64,000 bases of DNA from Apoda limacodes (GCA_946406115.1 OX291545.1:1550001-1614000); one strand, 5' to 3'. Positions 44,211 through 55,172 are shown, counted from the stretch's first letter. Numbers and translations are program-made. The notes: generated from the letters alone by a model not told the origin.

Positions 44211-46264
44211 TTTTTTTTTTTTTTTTTTTTTGTAAATACCACTAAGGTGGCAAACAAGCTTACGGCCCGCCTGATGGTAAGCGGTCACCGTAGCCTATGG
44301 ACGCTTGCAACACCAGGGGTATCACTTGCGCGTTGCCGACCCTTCAGAAATCTAATAACTTCTTTCTTGAAGAACCCCATACTGTAGTCCTTGCAGAATA
44401 CCTTGGCAGGGAGCTCATTCCACAACTTAAGCGTTCGCGAGAGGAAGTTTCTCTGAAACCGCACTGTACGCGACCATTTAGGTTCTAAAGTGTGAGAATG
44501 GATTCCCTGCCGATGGCGAGCGGTGCGATGGTAGAAAGTAGCCGTGGGCATCATTTCGAACAATTCCTCAGAACACAACCCATTGTACAAGCGGTAGAAC
44601 ACACACAGTGAGGCAAAGTCTCTCCTCAGACTTAAGGGCTCGATACCGCAAGTGAGTTTGGAATCGTCGACAATTCTCACAGCCCGTCTTTGAACCAAGT
44701 CAAAAGGGCCAAGCTGGTATCCGGGTGCACCTGCCCAGAGATGGCAGCAGTACTCCATATGGGGCCGAACTTGCGACTTGTAAAGTAACAACCTTTGCCC
44801 CGACGTGAAGTACTGCTTCGCTCTGTTGAGTACACCAAGTTTTTTGGACGCCAGCTTCACCTTATCTGATAAATGATCTCGGAACTGAACATCGCTGGAG
44901 ATGTCGACACCAAGGATCCCAATGCTCTTGGAGATGGAGAGGGGAGTGTTCTGGAATTGTGGGACTACAGTGAATGGAGTTTTCTTAGCGGTGAACGCGC
45001 ACACTTGTGTCTTTGTAGGGTTGAATCGGACCAAGTTTACCCGTCCCCAGTCAGAGACCTGGGACAGTGTGGTCTCGATTTGAGACACAAGTTCTCCGCG
45101 GTTTTCCTCCACAACGGTACGAGGGATGTTTGCACGACCCGTGTAAAAAGCGTCTCCAGTACTGTCATCTGCATAGCAATGTATGTTGTTCATGTCCAAC
45201 ATGTCATTGATATGCAGTAGAAACAGCGTAGGAGACAGCACAGAGCCTTGCGGGACACCAGCATTAATGTCCATGCTATCAGAGCAACTACTGTCAACTA
45301 CGGCTCGTATGCGTCTGCCGGACAAAAAGCTAGCCACCCATTTGCACAAACCCTCGGGCACTCCGTAAGATGGCAACTTCGATAGAAGACCGCGGTGCCA
45401 GACCCGATCGAACGCCTTCGCTATGTCCTGGCTACATGCCAATGCCTCCCCCTGACTCTCAATGGCTAGTGCCCATCGGAGTGTGAGATACACTAGAAGG
45501 TCACCAGTCGAGCGACCGTGGCGAAAGCCATATTGACGGTCACTGACCAGATCGTGTACTTCTAGGTATCTTAGAAGCTGTGTGTTGATCACACGCTCCA
45601 TCACCTTAGAGAGGAGAGAGGTAATAGCGATAGGCCTGTAATTCGATGGATCTGATCTATCGCCCTTTTTGGGCACCGGGTGCACATTCGCAGTCTTCCA
45701 TGAAGACGGAAATTGCCTAGTGTGGTAGGAAAGCGCGAAGAGGCGCGTGAGTACAGGACATAACTCAGGAGCACACTGCTTAAGCACCACTGCTGGTATA
45801 CCGTCTGGCCCACTCGACTTATGAACGTCTAGAGAAAGTAACGCCCGCCTGACCTCCCGCTGCGTTATGGAGATTTCCGGCATGGTCTTACCGCACCACG
45901 GTATAGTAGGTGGTACAGCGCCTTCATCGTTCATATTCGAGTTCGAGGCAAAGAGACTGCCCAGTAGATCGGCTTTCTCTTTAGCACTATGGGCCAAGTC
46001 ACCATCGGTCTTTCGCAGTGGTGGTAACGACGACTGGCAGAAGTTCCCTTCGGCAGCTTTGGCAAGCGACCAGAAAGCACGACTCCCAGAAGGATAGCTC
46101 GCAAGTCGCCCACCTATTTTGCCGATGAATTGGAATTTTGCTCTGGCAGTTGCTTTCTTACTGAACCTCGAGGCAGCATTTAATTTGCGTTTTAACTCAG
46201 AAATATTCGGATCCTTATTAAAACGAGCCGTGGTCCAAGCCTCAAATGCATTTTGATTTTGATT
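44211..46264 (-). mobile_element. J1 LINE, 5'-truncated with open RT frame
   Basis: The best J1 copy in the window. A T-run at 44,211-44,231 is its poly(A) tail, and a 3' UTR of about 50 bp separates this from the ORF stop. Homology with the copy at 285-1,340 supports the family assignment. The 5' end falls at about 46,264. The endonuclease region is missing, so the insertion is truncated, as is usual for LINEs. The frame is uninterrupted, which suggests a recent arrival. No convincing target duplication. Confidence 0.9.
44285..46264 (-). CDS. J1 LINE reverse transcriptase, partial ORF2
   Basis: About 659 codons without a stop, lacking a genuine ATG because the 5' part is missing. A TAA lies directly upstream at 46,265-46,267. 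It opens with FEAWTTARFNKDPNISELKR and a thumb-preceding linker. The RT then shows SGPDGIPAVVLKQCAPE, SNYRPIAITSLLSKVMER, FRHGRSTGDLLVYL, DIAKAFDRVWH with the catalytic Asp, AGVPQGSVLSP and CYADDST. The C-terminal part has YKSQVRPHMEYCCHLWAG and the HRTARHRQGIHSH and LWNELPAKVF blocks. All visible RT catalytic motifs are intact. It is a Jockey-superfamily member, Daphne-like in style; the clade is not settled. Confidence 0.85.
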   Translation of the reverse strand, partial: NQNQNAFEAWTTARFNKDPNISELKRKLNAASRFSKKATARAKFQFIGKIGGRLASYPSGSRAFWSLAKAAEGNFCQSSLPPLRKTDGDLAHSAKEKADLLGSLFASNSNMNDEGAVPPTIPWCGKTMPEISITQREVRRALLSLDVHKSSGPDGIPAVVLKQCAPELCPVLTRLFALSYHTRQFPSSWKTANVHPVPKKGDRSDPSNYRPIAITSLLSKVMERVINTQLLRYLEVHDLVSDRQYGFRHGRSTGDLLVYLTLRWALAIESQGEALACSQDIAKAFDRVWHRGLLSKLPSYGVPEGLCKWVASFLSGRRIRAVVDSSCSDSMDINAGVPQGSVLSPTLFLLHINDMLDMNNIHCYADDSTGDAFYTGRANIPRTVVEENRGELVSQIETTLSQVSDWGRVNLVRFNPTKTQVCAFTAKKTPFTVVPQFQNTPLSISKSIGILGVDISSDVQFRDHLSDKVKLASKKLGVLNRAKQYFTSGQRLLLYKSQVRPHMEYCCHLWAGAPGYQLGPFDLVQRRAVRIVDDSKLTCGIEPLSLRRDFASLCVFYRLYNGLCSEELFEMMPTATFYHRTARHRQGIHSHTLEPKWSRTVRFQRNFLSRTLKLWNELPAKVFCKDYSMGFFKKEVIRFLKGRQRASDTPGVASVHRLR

Positions 46265-46281
46265 TTAGCAATTATGAAAAT

Positions 46282-46520
46282 TTAATGTGACAGTGAATCT
46301 CGTTGATTGGATGTAGATGGGCGCGGCGACAGTGGCAGGGATGAATTAACTGAAGGTTGCAATTTAATGTTGTCCACGATACGTTCACATGTTTTCGCCT
46401 TGTTCTCAATGGAATCTTCTATATACCCCTCTGCTACAGCACCCGACTTCCATTGCTTGCGTCAGTTCTAATACTTTCAGTAGTTAATTCTGTACTTTCA
46501 CTGTCACTTAAAGAACTCAT
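46282..46520 (-). pseudogene. Short frameshifted ORF of unknown function
   Basis: From an ATG at 46,520 the minus strand reads MSSLSDSESTELTTESIRTD and stops at 46,434. In another frame the sequence carries on sensibly as AVAEGYIEDSIENKAKTCER, then VDNIKLQPSVNSS and PRPSTSNQRDSLSH, stopping at 46,282. A one-base change near 46,440 would explain the break. Acidic and Ser-rich, without a known domain. It lies about 18 bp from the 5' end of J1, so the LINE may have landed just downstream of it. Possibly part of a DNA transposon or a host exon; unresolved. Confidence 0.3.
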
Positions 46521-46617
46521 TTTTCAAAACAAAACTATGAATTTCTAACAATTCCTGAAAATTTATGAAAATGCGGGCTGTAGTTCGCGCGATTTTAATT
46601 TGATATATTTTTTTTAA

Positions 46618-46938
46618 TCAACCGGCGGCGCTTTTATCAAACAATATTTGCGTTCGATTTCTTTGGCGCTGAACACTAAGATGTTCCAAATTCATAAAAT
46701 GCGCGGCAAAGATAATTGCGGCGCACTTAAAAAGAGGATTAAAAACATTACTTCCCGCTAAAAGTTTCTTATAGAAAACATCACCTTTGGGTGCACTTAA
46801 AAGCACATCAAGTCGTTCTTTTCGAATAGATGGGATGAAAATAACTTTATTATTTAAATTTTTGTTTTTTATTTTCATCATAGTCATCATTTGTGTTTTT
46901 GCACGCGAAAATCCGTAATGAGAATATTCGAAGAACAA
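46618..46938 (-). CDS. Unassigned 106-codon open frame
   Basis: A Lys/Arg-rich frame with KIKNKNLNNKVIFIPSIRKE and RQRNRTQILFDKSAAG at its end. It is on the same strand as, and upstream of, the frameshifted ORF at 46,282-46,520, so the two could belong to one decayed element. No domain recognised and chance occurrence is possible. Confidence 0.2.
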   Translation of the reverse strand: MFFEYSHYGFSRAKTQMMTMMKIKNKNLNNKVIFIPSIRKERLDVLLSAPKGDVFYKKLLAGSNVFNPLFKCAAIIFAAHFMNLEHLSVQRQRNRTQILFDKSAAG

Positions 46939-47344
46939 AAGTCAATAACGTATATCGACTAAATAATAACCAAGCCAAAAATCACAATGGGTAGGCAACA
47001 TCGCAGGTCGAACCGCTGAACTATAGGAAAAAAAGGTCTCGAGTGATGCAGCCTGAGATGATCTAACAGGGGGATAGATGACCTGCTTTAAGCCGCATGG
47101 AGGCACTAGTCTCGGGTCGTTTAAACTTGAGATTTTGCGTAGTTAGGCATCATGTGTCCTAAAATGAAAATCATGTTTTAACTGCTTCAAGTAAAATAAG
47201 GCAATGTTGTGAGTATCGTTTTGTGGGTTGGAAATAGGTCATTCATCGTGAGCTACGACGTCAAGGGAAATCGATCAGACTTTTCTGCAAGGCAATTGAT
47301 GAGATTTAATCAAGAAATTTAATCAGCGAACTTAACTTAAAACA
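46939..47344. other. Spacer
   Basis: AATGGGTAGGCAACATCGCA and AAAAGGTCTCGAGTGATGCA have the look of lepidopteran dispersed repeats. There is no second copy here. Confidence 0.35.
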
Positions 47345-47750
47345 GAAATGTATGTGGGTATATTCGTTCCATTATAGACCTGTAGCCTAAACGGCAGAAC
47401 CGATTTCGATGAATGAGATCTTAAATGAAAGGTAATTCATCTGCCGAGTGTTATAGGATACATAAGTAAGTCAAGCGCGTATCGAAAAAAGAAAAAAAAG
47501 CGAAAACTAAAAAGCTGTGCACCTAAAACATACTAAATATTTAACTTTATAAGCAGACGGGACTCATTTAAATGTACAAATAGTAGTACAGATTGCTCAA
47601 ACTACTCATACAGTAATTATCTCAAAATGAGTTCCGTCTGTTTATAGTGTATAGTGTGTATAATGTTTATAGTGTATAGTGTGTATAATGGTATTTTTTA
47701 TGTGCATTTATTTATTTATTTTTAGTTCTTAATGTTTTGCTATCGGCTTT
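47345..47750. mobile_element. Foldback element F1, copy 2
   Basis: It shares the F1 flank (ACGGCAGAACCGATTTCGAT, GTGTTATAGGATACATAA). It also has the hairpin arms AAAACATACTAAATATTTAA, TATAAGCAGACGGGACTCAT and their inverse at 47,625-47,745. The right arm contains a 25-bp tandem duplication (GTTTATAGTGTATAGTGTGT, about 47,639-47,688) that is missing in copy 1. Confidence 0.75.
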
Positions 47751-47783
47751 TTACATGATACCGTTAGATCAAACATATATTTA

Positions 47784-47940
47784 TATAATAAAGTTTTTAA
47801 TTTTCGGTTTCCATTACTAATTTAAAAATAAAACGGGATTAAACGCCGTGACCAAGTCTGGCCAGCCGAAACGTCGAGAAAAGGTTTTTGTCAAATAACG
47901 ACGCGTTTAATCTCGTTTTATTTTAAATTAATATATTTAG
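47784..47940 (+). mobile_element. Penelope tail arranged as an inverted repeat
   Basis: The left part (CATTACTAATTTAAAAATA, AAACGGGATTAAACG) equals the Penelope 3' tail in reverse. The right part (GACGCGTTTAATCTCGTTTT then ATTTTAAATTA) is the same tail forward. Between them lies the hammerhead-like core. The unit of about 155 bp is thus two tails head to head around a ribozyme motif. No coding sequence. Confidence 0.7.
47845..47878 (+). ncRNA. Hammerhead-like motif, degenerate second copy
   Basis: GCC-GTGACCAA-GTCTGGCCAGCC-GAAACGTC-GAG aligns with the motif at 22,525-22,564. The core GTGACCAA and GAAACGTC are identical, including the swapped G3/C8. Stem II has lost its loop and has one mismatch, and stem I (GCC/GAG) pairs poorly, so this copy is unlikely to be active. 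Confidence 0.4.
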
Positions 47941-48294
47941 GCATTCAGTAAAAATTCAAAGAGCTTGGATAAAAATAGTTGATTCATATACCATATAGCT
48001 TGACCTTGCCTCGTCAGATTTCTACTTATTTCAGTTACTTTAGAATTATTTTAGTAACATAAAATTGAAATCAAGAAAACGCCACTTTTGCGGAAAATCC
48101 TAAAACTTTCACATTAGTGGGATCATGATACAAAATATGACTACAATTTATCGATCAAAACATATATAGCACATATTTATCATATGCAGATATAATTAAA
48201 CTTATAGAGAAACAAAAAGTAAATGGGTATAAAAAAACATAAAAAAATATTATCCCAGCCTATATAATATTTTATTGCAAAACTATACGTAAAC
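47941..48294. other. AT-rich spacer
   Basis: Nothing recognised. Confidence 0.4.
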
Positions 48295-48900
48295 GGTTTT
48301 TAGCGTTCCGTAGCCAAATGGCAAAAAACGGAAGCCTTATAATTTCGTCATGTCTGTCTGTCCGTCCGTATGTCACAGCCACTTTTATCCGAAACTATAA
48401 GAACTATACTGTTGAAACTTGGTAGGTAGATGTATTCTGTGAACCGAATTAAGATTTTCACACAAAAATAGAAAAAAAAACAATAAATTTTTGGGGTTCC
48501 CCATACTTAGACTGAAACTCTAAATTTTTTTTTTCATTAAACCCATACGCGTGGGATATCAATGGATAGGTCTTCAAAAATGGTATTGAGGTTTCTAATA
48601 TCATTTTTTTCTAGAGTTTGCGCGAGAGACACTTCCAAAGTGGTAAAATGTGTGTCCTCCTGTAACTTCTAAAATAAGAGAATGATAAAATTTAAAAAAA
48701 TATATGATGTACATTACTATGCAAACTTCCACCGAAAATTGGTTTGAGCGAGATTTAGTAAGTAGTTTTTTTTAATACGTCATAAGTCATAAACCGCAAT
48801 TTACCTATCATTCAATCAACTCAAATATAAAAAATATTTTTGTTTGTATTTGTAGATTACAGAAATGGTGGTCCAATTCGCACTTGGCAGGTTTTTTGTA
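48295..48900 (-). repeat. GGTTCCGTA-type repeat, long reversed copy
   Basis: TTTAGCGTTCCGTAGCCAAA, TGTCTGTCTGTCCGTCCGTA, GAAACTTGGTAGGTAGATGT and the far end GGTGGTCCAATTCGCACTTG then GCAGGTTTTTT define a copy of about 600 bp in minus orientation. No ORF. It is the most complete member here. Confidence 0.75.
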
Positions 48901-50394
48901 ATTCCTTTAAATACCCTTCATTGTGAAAGATGGAAAGCAGTTTTAATTTTTCTATATGTTAATAGCTACAGCTTGTATACATGTGATCCATAACATTTGT
49001 ATGATACAACTCATAATGTAAAAAAAACTACTTTCCTACCGAATCACACTGGAATATGAAAACGGAAGTCGGTGCCCTATTCATTAAGTATCAAGTGTAT
49101 ATTATCTACTAACTTTGGAGCCTTACAGGTAGAACTCACACAGCATACACAAGTGTAGTGATAGATAAAAAATAGTTACAAATTTAACCCGTGTGTATGA
49201 TACCGACTTTGAAACCCAGGTAAGTTTTCTTACATCAATAACTTATAACATTATATGTTTAGCATGAATAAATATGTACGAGCACGATTTACATTGATAC
49301 ATAGGTAAATAAAATGTGATTTATACAAGTTTTAATTAATAGTTTAGTAACAAATAAATATAATGTATTAATTAGATAGGTTTGTATATCCTTAGTCCTT
49401 ATCTCCTGAACAACCAGTGGCTAAACACACACCCACATTTATCCCCTGAAGGCTAAACACTCTGTGCAAGATTGTTAACTAAGGGATCAGAAGAGAATTG
49501 TCCTGAATTAAACACTGTACTTCTTTCGAATATGAGGAAAGTAAATACAAGCCAAACATGATAAATAACTTACTATTATTTTACATTTCATTTCGAATAA
49601 GAGAAAAGTAAAAACAAGCCAAATATGAAAACAGTTTTTCATACAGCATGAACGTCTTTTCTAATTAAATGAGGTGTTCAATTCATTTCAGAATCACTTC
49701 ATAAACTCATTTTGTACGGTATAAAATTTAATTCGCTTTAACTTCTAAACAATTTGCACTTCTTCCCGCCTTTTTATCATTTTTTACGCGCAACAATTTT
49801 CAAGCGCCATAATGCCAGCCAGAATTTTTGAGTTCCAGTTATTGCTAGTTGATGACAAGAATTTAGTATTATTAATAATTTTTAATTTGTCATGACCTAC
49901 CTTAATTAATTTCAACGCGGTTTTCCGATAGTATTAAACCACATATCTGGTATAACATCATAAACTAAAACTTTACTACCAAGAATAAATATGTTGTAGG
50001 TGACTGACTTTGCCCAATGTGATCGACTTTTTCTTTGTTAACTTTTCGGCCCTAAGGCCGACATTTACAACTTCCCACCCGCTTTTCAGATAGTATATAT
50101 GAGAGATGAAAAAATCTTGTCAATTCGTTGCTCCATTGCAAATCGACAAACATGGGTTCTTTCGCATTTATAATATAATTAAGTATAAATGTATGGATAT
50201 GGATGTCCCACTTACCATGACGTTAAGGCCCTATATACTGTTTTTTTTTTCTTATAAATTATGTCTTTTCCTAGCCTTAGTATTCTTTGAGCTTTTAAAT
50301 ATGCCATTCATTCATCAGTCTTGAACAAATAAGAAAGAACAAATTGAGATATTAGGTTAAATTGTCATCTTAATCACGCGGACAAAGTAAAAAA
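48901..50394. other. AT-rich stretch with a local duplication
   Basis: No gene. A segment of about 40 bp (TTTCGAATATGAGGAAAGTA, ACAAGCCAAACATG) at 49,524-49,565 is repeated with changes at 49,592-49,632. Confidence 0.45.
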
Positions 50395-50640
50395 TAAAAT
50401 TTAATTTTTAGGGTATCTCCCCTACACGTAAAGTGGTGATGATTTGTTTTTTGTCGTACAATAACAAAAAATGTACAATTTTTACATTTGAAATGGAGTG
50501 GTCAGCAACGCTTGGTGGTACGGGGCCTACGATATCAAACAACGTTAAGCCCTCTTCTAAGTCCGCATATTCTGACGGTTAACTACGGAACCCTACACTG
50601 TGCTTGGCCAGACTCGTACGCTTTGTACGAAGAAGAAAAA
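50395..50640 (+). repeat. GGTTCCGTA-type repeat, 5' and end pieces
   Basis: TTTTAGGGTATCTCCCCTAC and AACTACGGAACCCTACACTG then GCTTGGCCAGACTCGTACGC carry the family's end motifs. Confidence 0.55.
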
Positions 50641-50782
50641 AAAAATATGGTGTACATTGAGCTTTAATCACCAGCTTTAAAATAATAAGCAGTAAAAGTA
50701 AGATAGCAGATTACTAAAAATAAACTAAGGAAAAAAAGGATAAAATATTCTGACAAATGCGGAAAGGAGTCTGATATAATCT

Positions 50783-50905
50783 TATTTTGTTTCCACGTCG
50801 TACGATAAAGAAGGGTTCGCGCTCTCGAGACTCGCCCGTAAACGGACCTTTAGCTTTTCGGAGTCTCTTAGGATGTGGTACAGCATTGAAAGGGTTAGGT
50901 TGGGT
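50783..50905 (-). repeat. Dispersed repeat D6, copy 2
   Basis: Reverse orientation partner of 35,224-35,345 (TTTGTTTCCACGTCGTACGA, GCTCTCGAGACTCGCC, GGACCTTTAGCTTTTCGGAG). Confidence 0.7.
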
Positions 50906-51644
50906 TGATGTTATAATATAGGTTCTTGTCGAAAAGAAATCTTGGGCAAGGTGAAGCAGAACATAGCTTATATTTCATCTTTAAATTTGTAAGGTGTAAA
51001 TAAAATATATTATATACAAATATAAGAACTAAGGCGTTTAATAATAGTTATGTATGCAACTATCGTATAATAAAAGGTATATGTCGTATAATCAGCGATT
51101 CATTGAAACAGGTTCTTAATAAACAACCTTTTTATTTATACGAAGATTCATGAGTTACAAAGACATTCTTTTAATGATTATTCAGAATGAATACAGTTTG
51201 ACCACACCACTATTATCATTGTGTCTATCTTCTTTCTCTTTTTTATTTGTTGTTTTGCGAACTTTATTATATGTTAACTTTATTATTGTAGGGTTTTCCA
51301 TTTAACAATTAAAATATACAATCATTTACGCCTGTAGGTAATGATACAATTAGGGAGCTGTGCTTCATTGCAGAGGACACGCTTTAATTACAAAGTCTGT
51401 ACAGACTATACACCATTTATAATATGCGCATTATTTGATAATATAATCACAGAGCAGATCGGGATTTTAGTTACAGAATACATTTTCTAAAGTCTTGGTA
51501 TGCAATATTTTATTATTCACTGAAGTATTTTTATAATCTAGAGGTCTTGTTGCTAATCAACTGTAATGAGTGTCGCATGAAAACATTTCTTCGTTTATTG
51601 ATATACAAAGTCAACAGTTATGATTTATGATGTGAATTGCAGAG
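50906..51644. other. AT-rich spacer
   Basis: Nothing recognised. Confidence 0.45.
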
Positions 51645-51962
51645 TACTATCTTTTGCCAGCGGCTCCACCTGCCCTAAATTTGGTTATCGGCTTGGGATG
51701 CTTACGTCAACTCCGTAAATTATACTAATGAAGTTTGTTATAGCTGCAGCTATAGTTCTTTTAAGCTGTGTTATAGATATTCCCGAGGTAAATTTCCTAA
51801 GTAATCCTTAACTGAAGAAAAACTATTCTAAGTCCTTCCCCGAGACTCAAACTATCTCCATACCAAATTTCACCTAAATGAGTTAAGCGGCTTAAGTCTG
51901 AAGAGGTAAAAGACAGATAGACACATAGAGTTACTTTTGCATTTATAATATTAGTATGGATA
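51645..51962 (-). repeat. GCTAGT-type repeat, long copy
   Basis: CTTTTGCCAGCGGCTCCACC, GTTATAGCTGCAGCTATAG, CCGAGACTCAAACTATCTCC and the end GCATTTATAATATTAGTATG show the complete order on the minus strand. The GCTGCAGCTATAG block is palindromic. Confidence 0.75.
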
Positions 51963-52687
51963 TAAGTGACAGATATATCGATGGCGTTCGATCAAGCCCT
52001 AACTTCAACTCGTTATAACTATCTTGATAACAAACGTATACTATATGAATTTTGCAAATGGTATTCAGGAAGACAAGAATTCTAGAGCATTTTATACATG
52101 GTTGTAGGATCCGACAGTAAAATGATATCGATTGTGAATTGCTCCCCAGGTCTGGCTGTACTGATATATATACCAGAAACCTCTGTGCAAACTTTCAAGG
52201 CTCCTACAGTGTGTTATAACGTAAGCGAGCACTAAGAAAGGATATTGTAAAATTCATTGGAGAAGGGGTAAAATGGGGTTTGAAAGTTTGCAAGAAAATT
52301 CATCATTTTGAAACTAAGTACCTACATAAAAATTGGTGTTTATATTTAAAATTAAGATTGATGTCTTTCACCATATGGCCAATCATCCCCTAGAGGGCAA
52401 AATAGGAGATGAAAATTTGTACGAGTATTCTGATATTTTTGCTAGAAAAACTACAAAAAACTTTGTCAAAAGTCAACGTGTTTGAAGCCGCCGGAATGAA
52501 CTAGTGTTACAGAGTTTACTACCTTTTTAACGCGGCTCCGTCCACGCTATATTTGGTTATTGCTAAAATCGTCGCAAATTAGTGATATAAATAATTTTAT
52601 ATGATATTTGGACTTCAATATATACAAGAAATAAAACATCAGGAGTTATATGCGAGATGGAAGTAAACCTTAATGACTCTTGGCAAC
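51963..52687. other. Spacer
   Basis: No gene or known repeat recognised. Confidence 0.4.
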
Positions 52688-52840
52688 AATGTCACAGTAA
52701 CAGAATGATTTATAAGTAATTTCTGTGTAAGTATTGCTCGTAACTCGAGCAAATGTAACCCGCACAATAGAACTCCAACTTTATTACCCCTTTACTATTT
52801 GATTTCTCTGTAGTATTTTAATCTAGGATTTAAAAAGTTT
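52688..52840 (+). repeat. Dispersed repeat D7, copy 1
   Basis: It shares an uninterrupted 37-bp match (52,707-52,743; starts GATTTATAAGTAATTTCTGT) and weaker similarity through GTATTTTAATCTA with 58,014-58,160, same orientation. Confidence 0.75.
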
Positions 52841-53289
52841 GTTGTGGAAATAACACTCTAAGTATCACTACGGGTTTATTATTGATGTTATTTGATTTCA
52901 AACATTTACTTTTTCACGTATTTTTGATATATAGTCGTATAAGGTCCAAAAATACATTTAAAACAATCAAAAACTGTTTTGTAATTTTAAAATTACAAAC
53001 CCCTTTTTATAGCCTTGGGGATGAATTTTGCAACAATAATCTTCAAAATCTTATACAAATTTTAAACTCCTATTTTGTAAACTGGGGAATTGTTTTCCGA
53101 AAACGGTGAAACACATCAATCTTAGTTTTCAAACTTAGATACAAGTAACAAGTTTTATGCATTTAATGGTTTTTAAGAAACGGAATATATAAGTACTAAT
53201 ACATTACATTAAGGTCGTTGGTTTTAAAGTATTTTTTTTTACATTGTAACCCTGCGATTAATAATATTTGCCTTCAATATTTTTTTGGA
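52841..53289. other. AT-rich spacer
   Basis: A 75-codon frame at 52,882-53,109 is AT-rich and has no signature. Confidence 0.4.
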
Positions 53290-53475
53290 ACCCTTTAGCG
53301 CCAGCCGGCGGCAATAAACTAATTCTCTATTACCAGTAACATTGTACTAACATCTGGGCTAGGGCTGCTCCTAACTCAAGTCCATTGCGTGAGTCCAGTG
53401 ACCCTGTTAGGAAACTTCAGTCTCATTATTAAGACCACTTGTATCCAACACACTTTTAGAAAAAAGGGTTAGAGT
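53290..53475. mobile_element. MITE with AACCCTTTTT termini, copy 2
   Basis: AACCCTTTAGCG and AAAAGGGTTAG ends, with ACCAGTAACATTGTACTAAC and GACCACTTGTATCC in the body, match 36,500-36,722. Confidence 0.6.
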
Positions 53476-53499
53476 AAAAAAATTGGTCTTAAGTTACTA

Positions 53500-53547
53500 T
53501 GCCAAAACAATTTCTGATAAAAAAATATTAAACGCACAAAATATTGT
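53500..53547 (+). repeat. 48-bp perfect direct repeat, copy 1
   Basis: It begins TGCCAAAACAATTTCTGATA and ends CACAAAATATTGT. It is identical over 48 bp to 55,173-55,220, while flanks differ at once on both sides. Confidence 0.95.
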
Positions 53548-53589
53548 ATTAGCAAAGTTTCACGTTTCGGCGATGGTACTCTGTCCCTC

Positions 53590-53790
53590 TACAGAGCTCA
53601 GAATCATGTGGCGCACGTCTGGTAAGCACCTAGTATTCTTGGTTCTGTGTGTCCTCCACACTGATACGTGGACCCATTGTGCAACCAGTCACAAATTTAA
53701 AATTCACAAATTGTGTCAATACCGGATAACCCTTGCGGGAATTGAATCGGGGACTATTCATCATGGCCATCTACTGCAACATGCGTTTCT
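53590..53790 (-). repeat. tRNA-derived SINE, degenerate
   Basis: The minus strand has a tRNA-like head with GATTCAATTCCCGCAAGGG (B-box side) and GCAGTAGATGGCC upstream. An AT-rich body with ACAATTTGTGAATTTTAAAT follows. Too decayed for a tRNA gene. Confidence 0.45.
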
Positions 53791-53807
53791 CAGTGTGTGT
53801 CTTTTAG

Positions 53808-53935
53808 GATTCCGTAGTCAAAAAAGAAACCCTAATAAGGCTTATCCGTGTGCCCGTCCGTATGTCACAGAAATACGGGTTCCCCAATGAAAAAGCGGAA
53901 CCACTATGGATCATTCGTGTGTCTGTCTGTTAAAG
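53808..53935 (-). repeat. GGTTCCGTA-type repeat fragment
   Basis: TTTAGGATTCCGTAGTCAAA, GTGCCCGTCCGTATGTCACA and ATTCGTGTGTCTGTCTG mark the family on the minus strand, with two end blocks close together. Confidence 0.6.
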
Positions 53936-55124
53936 GCCCCCTACACGATCAAAAATGCTTGCCAAGCGTTAAAAATTCACGTGCTTTGTAGGCCTACATA
54001 AATAACTTCAATATAATCCTGGTCACATCGCATTTAACTGTAACGCCCCCCCCTTCCATTTTCAAAAAAACATAGAGATAAGTTTTACTAAGATAAAATT
54101 GTTCTAGGAAACTTCTGAAGCATCAACACTCACTCAAAGAGAAATCGGAAGAATCTAACAATTAATATCGATGTTGATAAAGATATTACTTGGCCAAGCG
54201 TGATCGTCAAAAGTGATAGGACCCGAAAACCGTTGTGTAAAATAAGTAGTAAACCCAGTTGTTTTAGAGGTACATCAGAGTAATATAGCAAACAACAGTA
54301 TACCAAATAAGCGTAAAAGAAATTAATCGAGAAAATATATATAGCTAAATCTACGATCATAAATAATACAAAACCTAAACAACGTAAATACTCGAATATC
54401 AAAACTAAAGGACACAAGTACTAAAGAGTTATATGATTTTTCTGTCATCCCTACACAAAGGAACCCTAATTTAGGCTACTTCCACATTTGAAAGTAAAGT
54501 ACATACGAAAGCTAACTCCATTCGTTTTGTAGAGTGGGAACTAGGTAGCTAATCGTTCAGGACTTGCGACCTGAAAGTAGGTTTAAGGGGCGCCCCCTTG
54601 CAATGTACATTAGCGCTTACCTACACTAGCTAACCAGCCAAAACAGTAAAGCCCTACTAACGCCGCTAAGGATGGACATGGATTACACATAGTAATTACT
54701 GTATCTCTTGGCAGACCTAGTTCTTTAGTAGGCTATATAATTATTATGGCTGGTATAATCTTAGTTCCCACTTCTACTTTTATAAAAGATTTATCTTTAC
54801 CTAGCTGAAAAAGTCGTAGAAACAAGATCCATCAATATATATTCCTTCCTACTGAGGTGATTGAGATTTCTTTCTACCATAAAGGAAATTATCCGCCCTT
54901 GCCGCGTACAAACGGACATACACCTAACTTTATTATGTTTATTCCTCTTTATTTATTTTTAGGTATGTTATATATACAGTATAAAAAAAAGTAATAAGAA
55001 TAAGTTTATGATAAATATAATAAGTAATAATAAAGTTATTTACTAAAAAAATACAATGTTTTTTATATTACCAGGGGTCAAATTAACACTATGCTACTGT
55101 TAATAAAATCCAAAATCCAACTCA
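53936..55124. other. AT-rich spacer
   Basis: No gene recognised. A C-run (ACGCCCCCCCC) at about 54,041 is isolated. Confidence 0.4.
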
Positions 55125-55165
55125 AAATGGCGCAATATAAATGGCGCAATATAAATGGCGGCCGG
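55125..55165 (+). repeat. 14-bp tandem repeat
   Basis: AAATGGCGCAATAT occurs twice, followed by a partial third AAATGGCGGCC. Confidence 0.85.
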
Positions 55166-55172
55166 ATCAAAT

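Noticed and set aside
44297..45368. Several plus-strand frames opposite the J1 ORF
   Set aside because: They are antisense shadows of the LINE reverse transcriptase frame.
53483..53890. 135-codon open frame on the plus strand
   Set aside because: It spans one 48-bp direct repeat, a SINE on the other strand and a GGTTCCGTA-type fragment, so it is a chance frame across repeats.
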